Part shown: positions 16,079 to 26,500 of the stretch, piece by piece
Layout: each line of letters begins with the position of its first letter
Numbering within the stretch: position 1 is the stretch's first letter
Assembly: GCF_040760005.1 (NCBI RefSeq)
Contig: NZ_CP099760.1
Location: 3,901,501-3,965,500, forward strand
Direction of reading: 5' to 3'
From: Pseudomonas sp. stari2
Lineage (GTDB): Bacteria > Pseudomonadota > Gammaproteobacteria > Pseudomonadales > Pseudomonadaceae
Length of the DNA stretch: 64,000 nucleotides
Notes under the pieces: generated by a model
The model's database searches: none
Seen by the model: the letters and a program-made list of their open reading frames with translations, nothing else
Told to the model about the DNA's origin: nothing
Program-made: the position numbers and the translations under genes

Positions 16079-16576
16079 TCATTTGTTTTTGAACGCCTCA
16101 CGCCGCGCCTGTCGTTCGGCGGCGTACGCCTCTTGCGGCTGGCTGATCAGATCCTCGCGCCGCAACAGTTCCCCGCAGTGGTCGCACAGCGGTCCGAGGC
16201 CGGCGCTGTGGTTGCAGTTTTTGTGGGTCATGTTCACGGCCAGCCCCTCCTCCGGCGACTTGCACCAGGTTTCGCCCCAGGCGCGCAACGCAATCACCAC
16301 CGGGTAGAACGCCTCGCCTTTCGCGGTTAGGTGGTACTCGTAGCGTTTCGGCCGCTCGTTGTACAAGCGACGCTCGACCAGTCCATCCGCCTCCAGGCTT
16401 TTCAGACGGGCGGCGACCATCTGCGGCGTACCGCCCGTCTGGGCCTGGATCTCGTCGTAGCGATGGCTGCCCATGAACAACTCGCGCAAAACCAGCACCG
16501 TCCAGCGGTCGCCGACGATCGCCTCGGCCCGGGAAATCGGGCACAGCGTATCGGGAAGACTATCGTTTACAGCCAT
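16079..16576 (-). CDS. HxlR-family regulator with a C-terminal Cys/His cluster
   Basis: 165 residues. The winged-helix part has CPISRAEAIVGDRWTVLVLRE, GTPQMVAARLKSLEADGL and YHLTAKGEAFYP, all typical of HxlR. Beyond residue 115 it has an added segment HKNCNHSAG...CDHCGE that looks like a small zinc-binding knuckle, found in a subset of HxlR proteins. It is divergent from the cysteine hydrolase/aldehyde dehydrogenase pair, which it likely controls through a dyad at 16603. It is convergent with the GST gene with only six bases between them. Confidence 0.9.
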   Translation of the reverse strand: MAVNDSLPDTLCPISRAEAIVGDRWTVLVLRELFMGSHRYDEIQAQTGGTPQMVAARLKSLEADGLVERRLYNERPKRYEYHLTAKGEAFYPVVIALRAWGETWCKSPEEGLAVNMTHKNCNHSAGLGPLCDHCGELLRREDLISQPQEAYAAERQARREAFKNK

Positions 16577-16602
16577 CAGGGCTTGCCTCTTCTACAGTTA
16601 CT

Positions 16603-16613
16603 ATGATTATCAT
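16603..16613. promoter_or_regulatory. Candidate HxlR operator
   Basis: ATGAT-T-ATCAT, a perfect dyad in the 99-base gap between the divergent HxlR and cysteine-hydrolase genes. Confidence 0.4.
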
Positions 16614-16675
16614 ATCAGCACGATGCGGGAACAAGCCCTGAGCATCGATCACTCTCATTGCCGGAGTACATCGTC

Positions 16676-17314
16676 ATGTCGAAACCTCTCTATCCACTCG
16701 ACAGAACTGCCTACCTGCTGGTCGATCCGTACAACGATTTCCTCTCGGACGGCGGCAAGATCTTTCCGCTGATCAAACCGATCGCCGATCAGAACGGCTT
16801 GCTCGACAACCTGCGCAAACTCGACCGCGCCGTGCGGGGCCTGCAGATTCCGGTGGTCATCGTACCGCATCACCGCTGGGTCAAAGGCGACTACGAGAAC
16901 TGGGATCACCCGACACCCACCCAAAACAAGATCATGCACATGCACCACTTCGCCCGAGGCGAATGGGGCGGTGAATGGCACCCGGATTTTGCGCCGAAGG
17001 ATGGCGACATCATCGCTCAGGAGCATTGGGGCTCCAGCGGTTTTGCCAACACCGACCTGGATTTTCGCCTGAAACAAAAAAGCATCACCCACGTAATCAT
17101 CGTCGGACTGCTGGCCAACACCTGCATCGAAGCCACAGCGCGCTATGCATCGGAACTCGGCTATCACGTCACGCTGGTGCGCGACGCCACTGCCGCCTTC
17201 AAGGAGGAAATGATGCACGCGGCCCACGAACTCAACGGCCCGACCTTCGCCCATGTCGTCACGACCACCGACGAACTGATTGCCAGCCTCGACACTCAGG
17301 GTGAGTCGAAATGA
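16676..17314 (+). CDS. Isochorismatase-like cysteine hydrolase
   Basis: 212 residues with the Asp-Lys-Cys triad layout of the isochorismatase-like hydrolases: YLLVDPYNDF near residue 17 (Asp), a Lys in the 90s-110s region, and the nucleophile in GLLANTCIEATAR near residue 147. Family members release ammonia or carbamate from amides, ureidoacrylate (RutB) or nicotinamide; others cleave vinyl ethers. The ATG at 16676 has CGGAG upstream. Its stop overlaps the start of the aldehyde dehydrogenase by four bases, so the two are coupled and may act in sequence, hydrolysis then oxidation of an aldehyde. Regulation is probably by the divergent HxlR protein. Confidence 0.88.
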   Translation: MSKPLYPLDRTAYLLVDPYNDFLSDGGKIFPLIKPIADQNGLLDNLRKLDRAVRGLQIPVVIVPHHRWVKGDYENWDHPTPTQNKIMHMHHFARGEWGGEWHPDFAPKDGDIIAQEHWGSSGFANTDLDFRLKQKSITHVIIVGLLANTCIEATARYASELGYHVTLVRDATAAFKEEMMHAAHELNGPTFAHVVTTTDELIASLDTQGESK

Positions 17315-18876
17315 GTCTGACCGGCCACCTGCTGATTGGCGCCTCTGACGCCCCTGCCACCGAGGGCACGATGAAAGCGCTGAATCCGGCAACCAATCAA
17401 CTGATCGAACCAGAGTTCGCCTTTGGCGGCGCGGCCCAGGTCGATCAGGCTGCAACCCTTGCCGACGCGGCATTAGACAGCTACAGCCATACCTCGCTGG
17501 CCGAACGCGCGGCGTTTCTGGAGAGTATCGCCGACAACCTCGACGCCGTTCGTGAGGAACTGGCCGCCCGCGCCGCGCTGGAAACCGGTCTGCCCCAAGC
17601 GCAACTGGAAGGCGAAGCCGCCAAGGCCGCTATCCAGTTCCGCCAGTTCGCCGACGTGGTGCGCAAAGGTCGCTTCCTGCAACTGGCCATCGACCCGGCG
17701 CAACCTGAGCGTCAGCCACGGCCACGCATGGATCACCGCCTGCAGAAAGTCGCCATCGGCCCGGTGGCGATCTTCGGCGCCAGCAACTTCCCGATCTCCT
17801 ATTCGGTGGCCGGCGGCGACACCGCCTCGGCACTCGCGGCCGGTGCGACGGTGATTCTCAAGGCCCACAACGCCCACCCCGGGGCCTCGGAAATCCAGGC
17901 CCGCGCCATTCGCAAGGCCGTGCAGGCGCACGGTTTGCACGAAGGTGTTTTCTCCATGCTGCGCGGCAGCGGCAATGCCATCGGTGAGGCGCTGGTCGAT
18001 CACCCGCTCATCAAGGCGGTGACCTTCACCGGTTCGGAACTGGGCGGCATGGCGCTTTATCGTCGTGCACAGTTGCGTCCTGATCCGATTCCGGTGTTCA
18101 CCGAAATGACCAGCGTCAACCCGACCTTCATCCTGCCCGCAGCAATGGCGGCACGTGGCGCAGAGATCGGTGACGGTTTCGCCGAGCGGATGCTGGTCAA
18201 TGTCGGGCAAGCCTGCCTGTGTCCGTCGATCCTGATCGCGGTCAAGGGCAATGGCTTGCAGGCATTGCGCAGCGCCATGATCAAACGAATCAGCGATGCG
18301 CCGGCACGCACGATGCTGACCCCGGGGATTCACGGTTCATACGTCAAAGGGCTGGTGGCAATGGAAAGCGTCGGAGCGAATCTGGTGGCAGTCGGCGCGC
18401 CAGCGGATGGCCCATTCGAGGGCCTCTCGGCGCTGCTGGAAGTGGATGGCCAACGCCTGCTCAGCGAACCGGCGCTGGCCCATGAAGTGTTCGGCCCGGC
18501 GGCGTTGTTGGTAACGGTCAACGATGAAGAAGAGATGCTGGGGGTCGCCCGATCATTCAAGGGTCAACTGAGCGCAGCCATTCACCTTGAAGACCGCGAT
18601 CTGGACCTGGCCCGGCGTCTGCTGCCGATCCTCGAACGCCGCACCGGACGCATTGTGGTCAACGCTTTCGCCCATCCGCAGGAAGTGACTTTCGCCACCG
18701 TACACGGCGGGCCGTTCCCGGCCACCTCGGACAGTCGCTTCACCTCGGTCGGCATGACCTCGGTCGAGCGCTTTTTGCGGCCGGTGGCGTATCAGGGCTT
18801 TCCCGATGCATTGCTGCCGGAGGTGTTGCGCAACGCCAATCCACTCGATCTGCCCCGCAGCATCGACGGCCAATAA
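17311..18876 (+). CDS. Aldehyde dehydrogenase, ketoglutarate-semialdehyde dehydrogenase-like group
   Basis: 521 residues, longer than the usual 480, as seen in the alpha-ketoglutarate-semialdehyde/NADP group. The cofactor region has FGASNFPISYSVAGGDTASALAAG and LKAHNAHPG, the general base is in FTEMTSVNPTF, and the nucleophile is in VNVGQACLCPS, where two Cys residues flank Leu. The C-terminal FATVHGGPFPATSD block is typical of that group. It oxidises an aldehyde to an acid with NAD(P)+. Coupled by ATGA overlap to the upstream cysteine hydrolase. A terminator follows the stop directly. Confidence 0.9.
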   Translation: MSLTGHLLIGASDAPATEGTMKALNPATNQLIEPEFAFGGAAQVDQAATLADAALDSYSHTSLAERAAFLESIADNLDAVREELAARAALETGLPQAQLEGEAAKAAIQFRQFADVVRKGRFLQLAIDPAQPERQPRPRMDHRLQKVAIGPVAIFGASNFPISYSVAGGDTASALAAGATVILKAHNAHPGASEIQARAIRKAVQAHGLHEGVFSMLRGSGNAIGEALVDHPLIKAVTFTGSELGGMALYRRAQLRPDPIPVFTEMTSVNPTFILPAAMAARGAEIGDGFAERMLVNVGQACLCPSILIAVKGNGLQALRSAMIKRISDAPARTMLTPGIHGSYVKGLVAMESVGANLVAVGAPADGPFEGLSALLEVDGQRLLSEPALAHEVFGPAALLVTVNDEEEMLGVARSFKGQLSAAIHLEDRDLDLARRLLPILERRTGRIVVNAFAHPQEVTFATVHGGPFPATSDSRFTSVGMTSVERFLRPVAYQGFPDALLPEVLRNANPLDLPRSIDGQ

Positions 18877-18880
18877 AAAA

Positions 18881-18918
18881 TGCCCGGTTCGGCGGATCAC
18901 CGAACCGGGCACTTTTTT
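18881..18918. terminator. Bidirectional intrinsic terminator
   Basis: TGCCCGGTTCGG at 18881-18892 pairs with 18900-18911 and is followed by CTTTTTTC; the other side has TTTTTT on the minus strand. It separates the convergent dehydrogenase and M24 genes. Confidence 0.9.
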
Positions 18919-18921
18919 CAA

Positions 18922-19584
18922 TCAAATAAGAAGGTCTTCATAGAAAGCACCGTACGCCAGTTCAGGGTGTTCGATCTGGATCTCCAGAATCCAAACACCG
19001 GCATTCGGCGCCTGATCGAAGTCACCAAGATTGCCGCCGCGGTAGATCGCATGAGGAAAATCGCTGACCCGGTGGCCCTTGATGTCCAGGTTCAACTTCC
19101 AGCCCATGGCCTCGGCCTGATCGGTGGCGTAGCGGTACAGTTCGACACCCGTTACGCCTTGGCGCCAGAAGGCTTCGACCTTGTCGAAGAGTTCCTTGGA
19201 GGCCGCCGCACAGGCAATCATCTGCGGATCGGAACCGGTGACGAACGTCGCCCCGGCATCGCCTTCATGGCCTTCCCAGACCACGCCCATGTCGATGAAG
19301 AAAATGTCTTCCTCACCCAGTACTGGGTCGCCTTCGGAGCGCTCCTTGAAAGTCTTGAGCGTATTGGAGCCGAAGCGGATCAGCAGCGGATGCCAGATCC
19401 GGTCCATACCCAGTTCGACGAGGATCTCTTTGCCCCGTGCATGAGCTTCCGATTCGCGCATGCCAGGTTTGATCACCCTGGCGATCTCGTCCACCGCCTT
19501 CCAGGTCAACTGCTGGGCGTGGCGCATGGTTTCCAGCACAAAACGCCCACCTACTGCTTCTTTACCGCTCAGGGCTGTGGTCAT
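18922..19584 (-). CDS. Compact M24-family metallopeptidase-like protein
   Basis: 220 residues comprising only the pita-bread catalytic domain of the methionine aminopeptidase/prolidase superfamily. The ligand pattern is present: FFIDMGVVWEGHEGD gives the two Asp ligands, IKGHRVSDFPH the His, and LEIQIEHPEL plus FYEDLLI the two Glu ligands. It stops five residues after the last ligand Glu, without the tail found in most relatives, and it lacks the N-terminal creatinase-like domain. The ATG at 19584 has AAGGA upstream. It could be a dipeptidase or an amidinohydrolase-type enzyme; the neighbours do not decide this. Confidence 0.82.
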   Translation of the reverse strand: MTTALSGKEAVGGRFVLETMRHAQQLTWKAVDEIARVIKPGMRESEAHARGKEILVELGMDRIWHPLLIRFGSNTLKTFKERSEGDPVLGEEDIFFIDMGVVWEGHEGDAGATFVTGSDPQMIACAAASKELFDKVEAFWRQGVTGVELYRYATDQAEAMGWKLNLDIKGHRVSDFPHAIYRGGNLGDFDQAPNAGVWILEIQIEHPELAYGAFYEDLLI

Positions 19585-19672
19585 CGCTGATTCCTTCTGG
19601 CTAATCGCTTGCGCTGTATAGTTTTTTATATTGCGAAACAGGACGCCTAAGATACAACCATGACACAACGTG

Positions 19673-20560
19673 TCAATTCTCTTCTGCGCGCACCACACCG
19701 CGCTCCTCGAGCAAGCGCACAAACATGCTCAGACTGCGCGACACCGTACCCCGCCGCCACACCAGCCACGTCGTCAGGTAGCGAAAATCCGCCGCCAGCG
19801 GCCAGACACTCACCGTCGCGCAACCGGGCATGCTCTGCAGCATGCTGCGCGGCATCAGGGCCAGACCGGCACCGGCGCTGACGCAGGCGAGCATGCCGTG
19901 ATAGGACTCCATTTCGAAGATCTTGCCGGGCACCGCCGCGTCGGTGCTGAACCATTTTTCGAAGTGATGGCGATAGGAGCAGTTCGAGCGAAACGCATAG
20001 ATGTTCTCGCCGTTCACGTCCGCAGCACGCTTGATCGGACCGTGGTGGAGCGGCGAGATGATGACCATTTCCTCTTCGAATGCCGGAATGCCTTCCAGCG
20101 CCGGATGCAAGACCGGACCATCGACGAACGCAGCCGCCAGGCGCCCGGAAAGCACACCGTCAATCATCGTCCCCGACGGGCCGGTCGACAGGTCCAGATC
20201 GACCTTCGGGTGTTGCTGGTTGTAGGTCGCCAGCAAACCGGGAATGCGCACCGCTGCGGTACTTTCCAGCGAGCCCAGCGGGAATGCGCCTTGCGGTTCC
20301 TCGCCGGCCACTGTAGCTCGCGCTTCCTGCACCAGGTCGAGAATCCGCCGCGCATATTCCAGAAAACTCCAGCCCGCCGGCGACAGACGCAAGCGGCTTT
20401 TCTCGCGGATGAACAAGTCGACGCCCAGATCCTCCTCCAACTGCTTGATGCGCGTCGTCAGGTTCGACGGCACGCGATGGATCTGCGCCGCCGCCGCACT
20501 GATGCTGCCGTGCTCGGCAACAGCCTTGAAGATTTCCAGTTGCACCAGATCCACAGTCAT
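19673..20560 (-). CDS. LysR-type regulator, PtrR-like (control of sad)
   Basis: 295 residues. The N-terminal helix-turn-helix ([35 protein letters not shown] region, about 6-45) is canonical for LysR proteins, with VPSN in the recognition helix as in E. coli PtrR/YneJ. The effector domain covers about 90-290. It is divergent from a succinate-semialdehyde dehydrogenase gene, the same arrangement as E. coli ptrR-sad, where the regulator responds to polyamine breakdown. I infer the same role here. The start at 20560 is 147 bases inside the open frame, set by GGAG and the family N-terminus. Confidence 0.88.
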   Translation of the reverse strand: MTVDLVQLEIFKAVAEHGSISAAAAQIHRVPSNLTTRIKQLEEDLGVDLFIREKSRLRLSPAGWSFLEYARRILDLVQEARATVAGEEPQGAFPLGSLESTAAVRIPGLLATYNQQHPKVDLDLSTGPSGTMIDGVLSGRLAAAFVDGPVLHPALEGIPAFEEEMVIISPLHHGPIKRAADVNGENIYAFRSNCSYRHHFEKWFSTDAAVPGKIFEMESYHGMLACVSAGAGLALMPRSMLQSMPGCATVSVWPLAADFRYLTTWLVWRRGTVSRSLSMFVRLLEERGVVRAEEN

Positions 20561-20657
20561 TCTCCAATCGTGAAAGAAACTATCTTTATTATTCAGTTTC
20601 CAGAAATCAAATGCCACCCTACTCTGAGCGCATCCACTGACCTCGCAGGACGATGCC

Positions 20658-22049
20658 ATGAGCCCGATTTCCAGCCAGACCCACGCCATCTCGATCAACC
20701 CCGCCACCGGCGAGCAGATCGGTCACTACGCTTTCGAATCCGCCGAGGCCCTCGACGCCGCTCTGACCCGTGCCGCGTTCGGTTTCGGCAAGTGGAAACG
20801 CAAGCCACTGCAAGACCGCTCCCGCGCCTTGACCGCGCTGGCCGGTGCCCTGCGTGACAGCAGCGAAGCCATGGCGACCATGATCACTCGGGAAATGGGC
20901 AAGCCGATCGCCCAGGCCCGCGGCGAAATCGAGAAATGCGCCAAACTCTGCGAGTGGTACGCCGAACACGGCCCGGCCATGCTCAACGCCGAAGCAACGC
21001 TGGTCGAAGGCGGCAAGGCGCGCATCGAATACCGTCCTCTGGGGCCGATCCTCGCCGTGATGCCGTGGAACTTCCCGATCTGGCAAGTGCTGCGTGGCGC
21101 CGTCCCGGCGCTGATTGCCGGCAACACCTACGTGCTCAAACATGCGCCGAACGTGATGGGCAGCGCCTACCTGTTGCGTGACGCCTTCACCCGCGCCGGT
21201 TTTGCCGATGGCGTGTTTGAAGTGATCAACGTCACCCCGGAAGGCGTGTCCAGCGCCATCGCCGATCCGCGCATTGCCGCCGTGACGCTGACCGGCAGCG
21301 TCCGCGCCGGCATGGCCATCGGCGCACAGGCCGGTGCCGCACTGAAAAAATGCGTACTGGAGCTGGGCGGCTCTGATCCATTCATCGTGCTCAACGACGC
21401 CGATATCGATGAAGCCGTGCAAGCAGCAGTGATCGGTCGTTACCAGAACTCCGGCCAGGTCTGTGCCGCCGCCAAACGCCTGATCATCGAAGAAGGCGTG
21501 GTCGAAGAGTTCACTCGCAAATTCGTCGAAGCCACCCGCCAGTTGAAGATGGGTGATCCGTTGTCCGCCGACAACTACATCGGCCCGATGGCCCGTTTCG
21601 ATCTGCGTGACGAACTGGATCAACAAGTGCGCGACACCCTAGAAGAAGGCGCCACCCTGCTGCTCGGCGGCGGCAAGGCCCAAGGGCCTGGCAACTACTA
21701 TGAGCCAACCGTGCTGGCCGACGTCACCGACCGCATGACCTCGTTCAAACAGGAACTGTTCGGCCCGGTGGCATCGATCATCACCGCTCGCGACTGTGCT
21801 CACGCCGTGGCCCTGGCCAACGACAGCGAGTTCGGTCTGACCGCCACGATCTACACCGCCAACGTCGCCCTGGCCCAGCAACTGACCAGCGAACTGGAAA
21901 CCGGCGGCGTGTTCATCAACGGCTACTCCGCCAGCGACCCGCGCGTGACCTTCGGCGGCGTTAAGAAAAGCGGCTTCGGCCGCGAGCTGTCGCACTTCGG
22001 TGTGCGCGAGTTCTGCAATGCGCAGACCGTGTGGCTGGATCGCCGCTGA
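20658..22049 (+). CDS. sad: Succinate-semialdehyde dehydrogenase (Sad/YneI type)
   Basis: 463 residues, essentially the length of E. coli Sad (462). It has the nucleotide loop region [21 protein letters not shown], general base in LELGGSDPF, and catalytic Cys in [13 protein letters not shown]. The C-terminal [21 protein letters not shown] is typical of this group. It converts succinate semialdehyde to succinate with NAD(P)+, the last step of putrescine/GABA catabolism. Divergent LysR gene and single-gene unit ended by a strong terminator. Confidence 0.88.
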   Translation: MSPISSQTHAISINPATGEQIGHYAFESAEALDAALTRAAFGFGKWKRKPLQDRSRALTALAGALRDSSEAMATMITREMGKPIAQARGEIEKCAKLCEWYAEHGPAMLNAEATLVEGGKARIEYRPLGPILAVMPWNFPIWQVLRGAVPALIAGNTYVLKHAPNVMGSAYLLRDAFTRAGFADGVFEVINVTPEGVSSAIADPRIAAVTLTGSVRAGMAIGAQAGAALKKCVLELGGSDPFIVLNDADIDEAVQAAVIGRYQNSGQVCAAAKRLIIEEGVVEEFTRKFVEATRQLKMGDPLSADNYIGPMARFDLRDELDQQVRDTLEEGATLLLGGGKAQGPGNYYEPTVLADVTDRMTSFKQELFGPVASIITARDCAHAVALANDSEFGLTATIYTANVALAQQLTSELETGGVFINGYSASDPRVTFGGVKKSGFGRELSHFGVREFCNAQTVWLDRR

Positions 22050-22059
22050 TCCAATGAAC

Positions 22060-22094
22060 AAAGCCCGGAAGCGTTTGCGCTTCCGGGCTTTTTC
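22060..22094 (+). terminator. Intrinsic terminator after sad
   Basis: AAAGCCCGGAAGCG (22060-22073) pairs with 22078-22091, loop TTTG, then TTTC. Confidence 0.9.
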
Positions 22095-22096
22095 AT

Positions 22097-22207
22097 TTAC
22101 GCCGCAGCCTGTTGAGGCTCCGATACCGTCCGATCTTTACTTAGCAGCCCCAGCACGACGGCCGCCGACGCCAGCAACCATGTACCGGCGCCGCTCAAGG
22201 CTTTCAT
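22097..22207 (-). pseudogene. 36-codon hydrophobic remnant, possibly a transporter tail
   Basis: Between the sad terminator and the DUF1624 gene a short minus-strand frame reads MKALSGAGTWLLASAAVVLG then a charged tail ending QQAAA. One membrane-helix-like stretch followed by a polar tail is what the C-terminus of an MFS carrier looks like. No ribosome-binding site is seen. An overlapping frame, continuing in phase after the DUF1624 stop, is also open for 36 codons. Neither can be called a gene with confidence. Confidence 0.25.
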
Positions 22208-22247
22208 CGACTTTGCCCGCAACGTTCGCGACGGCAAAACGAGCTAG

Positions 22248-23417
22248 TTACAGATACTTCAACCACGCGATGTCCCGTCGCCGGGCCTTCAATGCCGAGA
22301 ACCAGCGCACGGCCGGGAACAACGCAACCGCCAGCACCATCGCCGCCAGCCACACCGCCGCCACCGACGAGAAGCCGAAATAACTGCCCTGATTGAGCCC
22401 GACCAACGCCACACCGATCAGGTACAGCACCTTCAGTGCATACAGATGCAGCAGATAGAAAAACATCGGCGCCGAACCGAACACCGTCAGCCAGCGAATC
22501 CAGCGTCGATCCTGCGCGCGCTCGAACACCAGCAACAGCAGCAGCCCGACGCTCACCGTCAGCATGATGAATAACAGCGACGGCGGGTACTTGGTGATGT
22601 TGAGAAAACTCATCAGGGTTTGCAGGCTGCTGTCACTGATCGACCACGGTTTCTCGCCGTAACCGTTGACCAGCCGCAACGTCACGAAACCCAGCAGCCC
22701 GGCGATACCAACGATCAGCAAACGTCGCTGACGCACACCCACATCGGCCATTCGGGCAAACCATGGCCCCAGCGCGTACCCCAGACCGATCACACCGATC
22801 CATGGCAGCAGTGGGTACGAGGTGCGCAGACGCAAGCTTTCACTGACTTCGATCCAGCCCCGATCATGCAGGATTGCCCATGGCACGTGCAGTGCCGACT
22901 CGGTTCCAAAGTGCAGTCCGTCGAGCAGGTTGTGCCCGGCGATGATCGCCAGGCTCAGCGTCAACAGCAGCCAGCGTGGCAGCCAGACCAGCAGCGACAG
23001 CGCGATCATGCTCAGGCCGATCGCCCAGATCACTTGCAGGTAGATCACGGTCGGTGGCAGCTGGAACGTCCAGGCGAAATTCACCAGGGTGAATTCGAGC
23101 GCTACCAGAAACAGTCCGCGCTTGAACAGGAAGGCACTGACATCAGCCTTGCCGTCGTACTTCTCGCCGAACAGCCACGCCGACAACCCGGTCAGGAGCA
23201 CAAACACCGGCGCGCACAGATGCGCCAGAGTGCGGCTGAAAAACAGCGCCGGTTCCGTACTGGCGATGTCCATTGGATCGGACACCTGACGATGCAACAG
23301 AAAGGTTTCGCGCACGTGATCCAGCAACATGAACAGAATCACCAGGCCACGCAGCGCATCAATGGACAACAACCGGCCAGTCGCCGGCGGGACGTTTCGG
23401 GGAACAGCAAGGCTCAT
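22248..23417 (-). CDS. DUF1624/acyltransferase-like multi-pass membrane protein
   Basis: 389 residues with about ten membrane segments. The start LLSIDALRGLVILFMLLDHVRE is the signature of the DUF1624/heparan-alpha-glucosaminide acetyltransferase-like superfamily, with Asp-Ala-Leu-Arg-Gly and a His in the first helix. Later FFSRTLAHLCAPVFVLLTG and YPLLPWIGVIGLGYALGPWF also match. The family is thought to move acyl groups across or within the inner membrane; the acceptor here is unknown. The frame extends upstream to 23462, but I chose Met at 23417 from the family N-terminus; no clear ribosome-binding site precedes it. Transcribed alone. Confidence 0.85.
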   Translation of the reverse strand: MSLAVPRNVPPATGRLLSIDALRGLVILFMLLDHVRETFLLHRQVSDPMDIASTEPALFFSRTLAHLCAPVFVLLTGLSAWLFGEKYDGKADVSAFLFKRGLFLVALEFTLVNFAWTFQLPPTVIYLQVIWAIGLSMIALSLLVWLPRWLLLTLSLAIIAGHNLLDGLHFGTESALHVPWAILHDRGWIEVSESLRLRTSYPLLPWIGVIGLGYALGPWFARMADVGVRQRRLLIVGIAGLLGFVTLRLVNGYGEKPWSISDSSLQTLMSFLNITKYPPSLLFIMLTVSVGLLLLLVFERAQDRRWIRWLTVFGSAPMFFYLLHLYALKVLYLIGVALVGLNQGSYFGFSSVAAVWLAAMVLAVALFPAVRWFSALKARRRDIAWLKYL

Positions 23418-23522
23418 GAAAGGTTCGCAATCGAGTGAGGAGTTCGACCGGGCCGCGTGCAAACGGCCCGACTATTTACGTTACCTTATAACATAAAAAC
23501 CCGCTTCAATTGCTAACGGCTC

Positions 23523-26500
23523 TCAAGCCGTGCGCAGTTGCTCAAGCAGCACCTGCAACGGATGACGCACTGCTCGGTCGGCCTGGCGCTTGACCTGGCT
23601 GCGGCACGAATAACCGGTCGCCAGTGCTTCGCCCCGCTCTGCCGGCGCCTCGATCTGCTTTGCCCAGGACTGCTCGTAAATCACCGCCGAGGTCTCGCGA
23701 TTGCGCGCTTCGTGCCCGTAGGTGCCGGACATTCCGCAGCAGCCGGTAGCCTGAGTCGTCAGTTTCAAGCCGACACGTTCGAACACTTGCTCCCATTGGC
23801 GAGTCGCGGCGGGTGCGTTGGTTTTTTCGGTGCAGTGCGCCAGCAGGCGGAAGCTTTCAACCTCTCGCGAATCCGTCCGCTGCGGCATGACCTTTAGCAG
23901 CCACTCCTGCACCAGCGCCACCTCCGGGCATTTTTCCATCCCCGGCACTTTCAGATATTCCTGGCGATAAACCAGCGTCATCGCCGGATCTAGCCCCACG
24001 AGCGGCACACCGATCTCGGCCAGCGCGCGCAGTTGCCCGGCATTGCGCAACGCCGCGCGATTGAACGCCGACAGGAAGCCCTGCACATGCAGCGGCTTGC
24101 CGTTGGCGCTGAACGGCGCCAGATAAACCTGATACCCCAGTCGCGAAATCAGCTCGATCAGATCCGCCAGCAGTGGCGCCTCGAAATACCGGGTGAACGC
24201 ATCTTGTACCAGCACCACGCTGCGCTCACGTTGCGCCCGGGTCAGCGCCGCAAGCACCTCGACCGACGCTGGCTGAACCTGCCAGCGGCGCATCGCTGCG
24301 TGGAAATCGAAACGGCTGAGCAACGGCACATCGACCATGCCGCCGAGACGCTCGATCAAGCGACGGCTGAACGAGGCCCCCATCAAGCCGTTATAGAGCA
24401 ACGGAATCCGCGCCATGTACGGAATCGTGTATTCCAGCGAGGCGATCAGATAATCCCGCGCCGGCCGCAGGTAACGGGTGTGGTACAGCTCGAGGAACCG
24501 CGAACGGAAGTCCGGTACATTGACCTTCACCGGGCACTGCCCCGCGCAGGACTTGCACGCCAGGCAGCCGGCCATGGCGTCGTACACCTCGTGGGAGAAG
24601 TCTTGTTCCTGCGCGCGGCTGTTGCGCCAGCGCTGCAATAACGTGCTGAAAAACGGCGGACGGCGACTGGCATCGGACAACACATCGACACCCGCTTCGC
24701 CCTGCAAACGCAGCCACTCGCGAATCAGCGAGGCGCGGCCTTTTGGTGATTGCGCGCGCTGGCGGGTGGCTTTCCACGACGGGCACATCGCATCGTCGGG
24801 ATCGAAGTTGTAGCAGGCGCCGTTGCCGTTGCAGTGCATGGCCGCGCCGTAGTCCTGCCAGACTTTTTCGTCGATCTGCCGATCAAGTTCGCCGCGCAGG
24901 GTCACTTCGTCGATCTTCAGCAATGCAGCGTCGGGAATATCCGGCGTGGCGATCTTGCCGGGATTGAACTGGTTGAACGGATCGAATGCCGCCTTCAAGG
25001 CTTGCAGCGCCGGGTACAACGCGCCGAAGAAGGCCGGCGCGTATTCCGAGCGCAGGCCTTTGCCGTGCTCGCCCCACAGCAGGCCGCCGTAACGCTGGGT
25101 CAGTGCGGCGACGCCGTCCGAAACGGGACGCACCAGTGCGGCTTGTTGCGGATCCTTCATGTCGAGAATCGGCCGCACGTGCAACACGCCGGCATCGACG
25201 TGGCCGAACATGCCGTACTGCAATTGGTGACTGTCGAGCAGGTCGCGCAGTTCGGCGATGTACTCGGCAAGATGTTGCGGCGGCACGGCGGTGTCTTCGA
25301 CAAAGGGCTGCGGCCGCGCTTCACCGGCAACGTTACCGAGCAAACCCACCGCACGCTTGCGCATGCCATAAACGCGGTTCACCGCCGCATGACCGACGGC
25401 CAGAGTGTGGCCCAATCGCTCGACTGTCGCATCGTTACCCAAGTGCTGAACGAAAGCCTCGACCCGGCCTTGCAGCTCCTCGGGATCGTCGCCGCAGAAC
25501 TCCACCAGATTGATCCCCAGCGTCGGCCGTTCGGCGCTTTCCGGGAAATACTCGGCGACGCCGTGCCAGACGATGTCCTGCATCGCCAGCAACAACACTT
25601 TGGAGTCGACGGTTTCAATCGACAGCGGCTTGAGCGCCATCAACGCCCGCGCGTCACGCAACGCGTCCATGAAGCCGGCGTAACGAATGTTCACCAGCAT
25701 GGTGTGCTTGGGGATCGGCAACACGTTGAGCTTGGCCTCGACCACAAACCCCAGCGAACCTTCGGCGCCGCACAGCACGCTGTTGAGGTTGAAACGGTTG
25801 TCGGCCTCGCGCAGGTGCGCCAGGTCGTATCCGGTCAGGCAGCGGTTGAGGTCGGGGAAGGTTTCCTGGATCAACTCGCCCTGCTCATCGATGATCTGCC
25901 GCGCGCAGCGATACACCTCGCCGGCCCGGCCCTCGCGGGCGCATTCTGCTGCCAGCTCACTTTCTTCCAGTGGACGACCGTGCAAGCGCTCGCCACCGCG
26001 CAGGACCATGTGCAGTTCCAGAACGTGGTCGCGGGTCTTGCCATAAGTGCAACTGCCCTGGCCGCTGGCGTCGGTGTTGATCATGCCGCCGACGGTGGCG
26101 CGGTTCGACGTGGACAGCTCCGGAGCGAAAAACAGCCCGGCGGATTTCAGTGCCGCGTTCAGTTGATCCTTCACCACGCCGGCCTGTACCCGCACCCAGC
26201 GCTGTTCAACGTTGATTTCAAGAATGCGGTTCATGTGCCGCGACAGGTCGACGACGATGCCGTCGGTCAACGACTGACCGTTGGTGCCAGTACCGCCACC
26301 GCGAGGGGTGATCACGACTTTCTGGTACGCCGGCTCGGCAATCAGGCGTGCCAGCAGCGCCACGTCGTCAGCATCGCGCGGGAATACCGCCGCTTGCGGC
26401 AAGCGCTGATAGATCGAGTTGTCAGTGGCCAGCACCACGCGGCTGGCGTAGTCGGCACTGATTTCGCCACGAAAACCACTGGCTTCAAGAGCTTTGAGAA

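Noticed and set aside
16676..17314. Calling the cysteine hydrolase RutB and the region a rut operon
   Set aside because: The hydrolase is coupled to an aldehyde dehydrogenase under an HxlR gene and is separate from the LLM/flavin-reductase pair; canonical rut gene order is absent.
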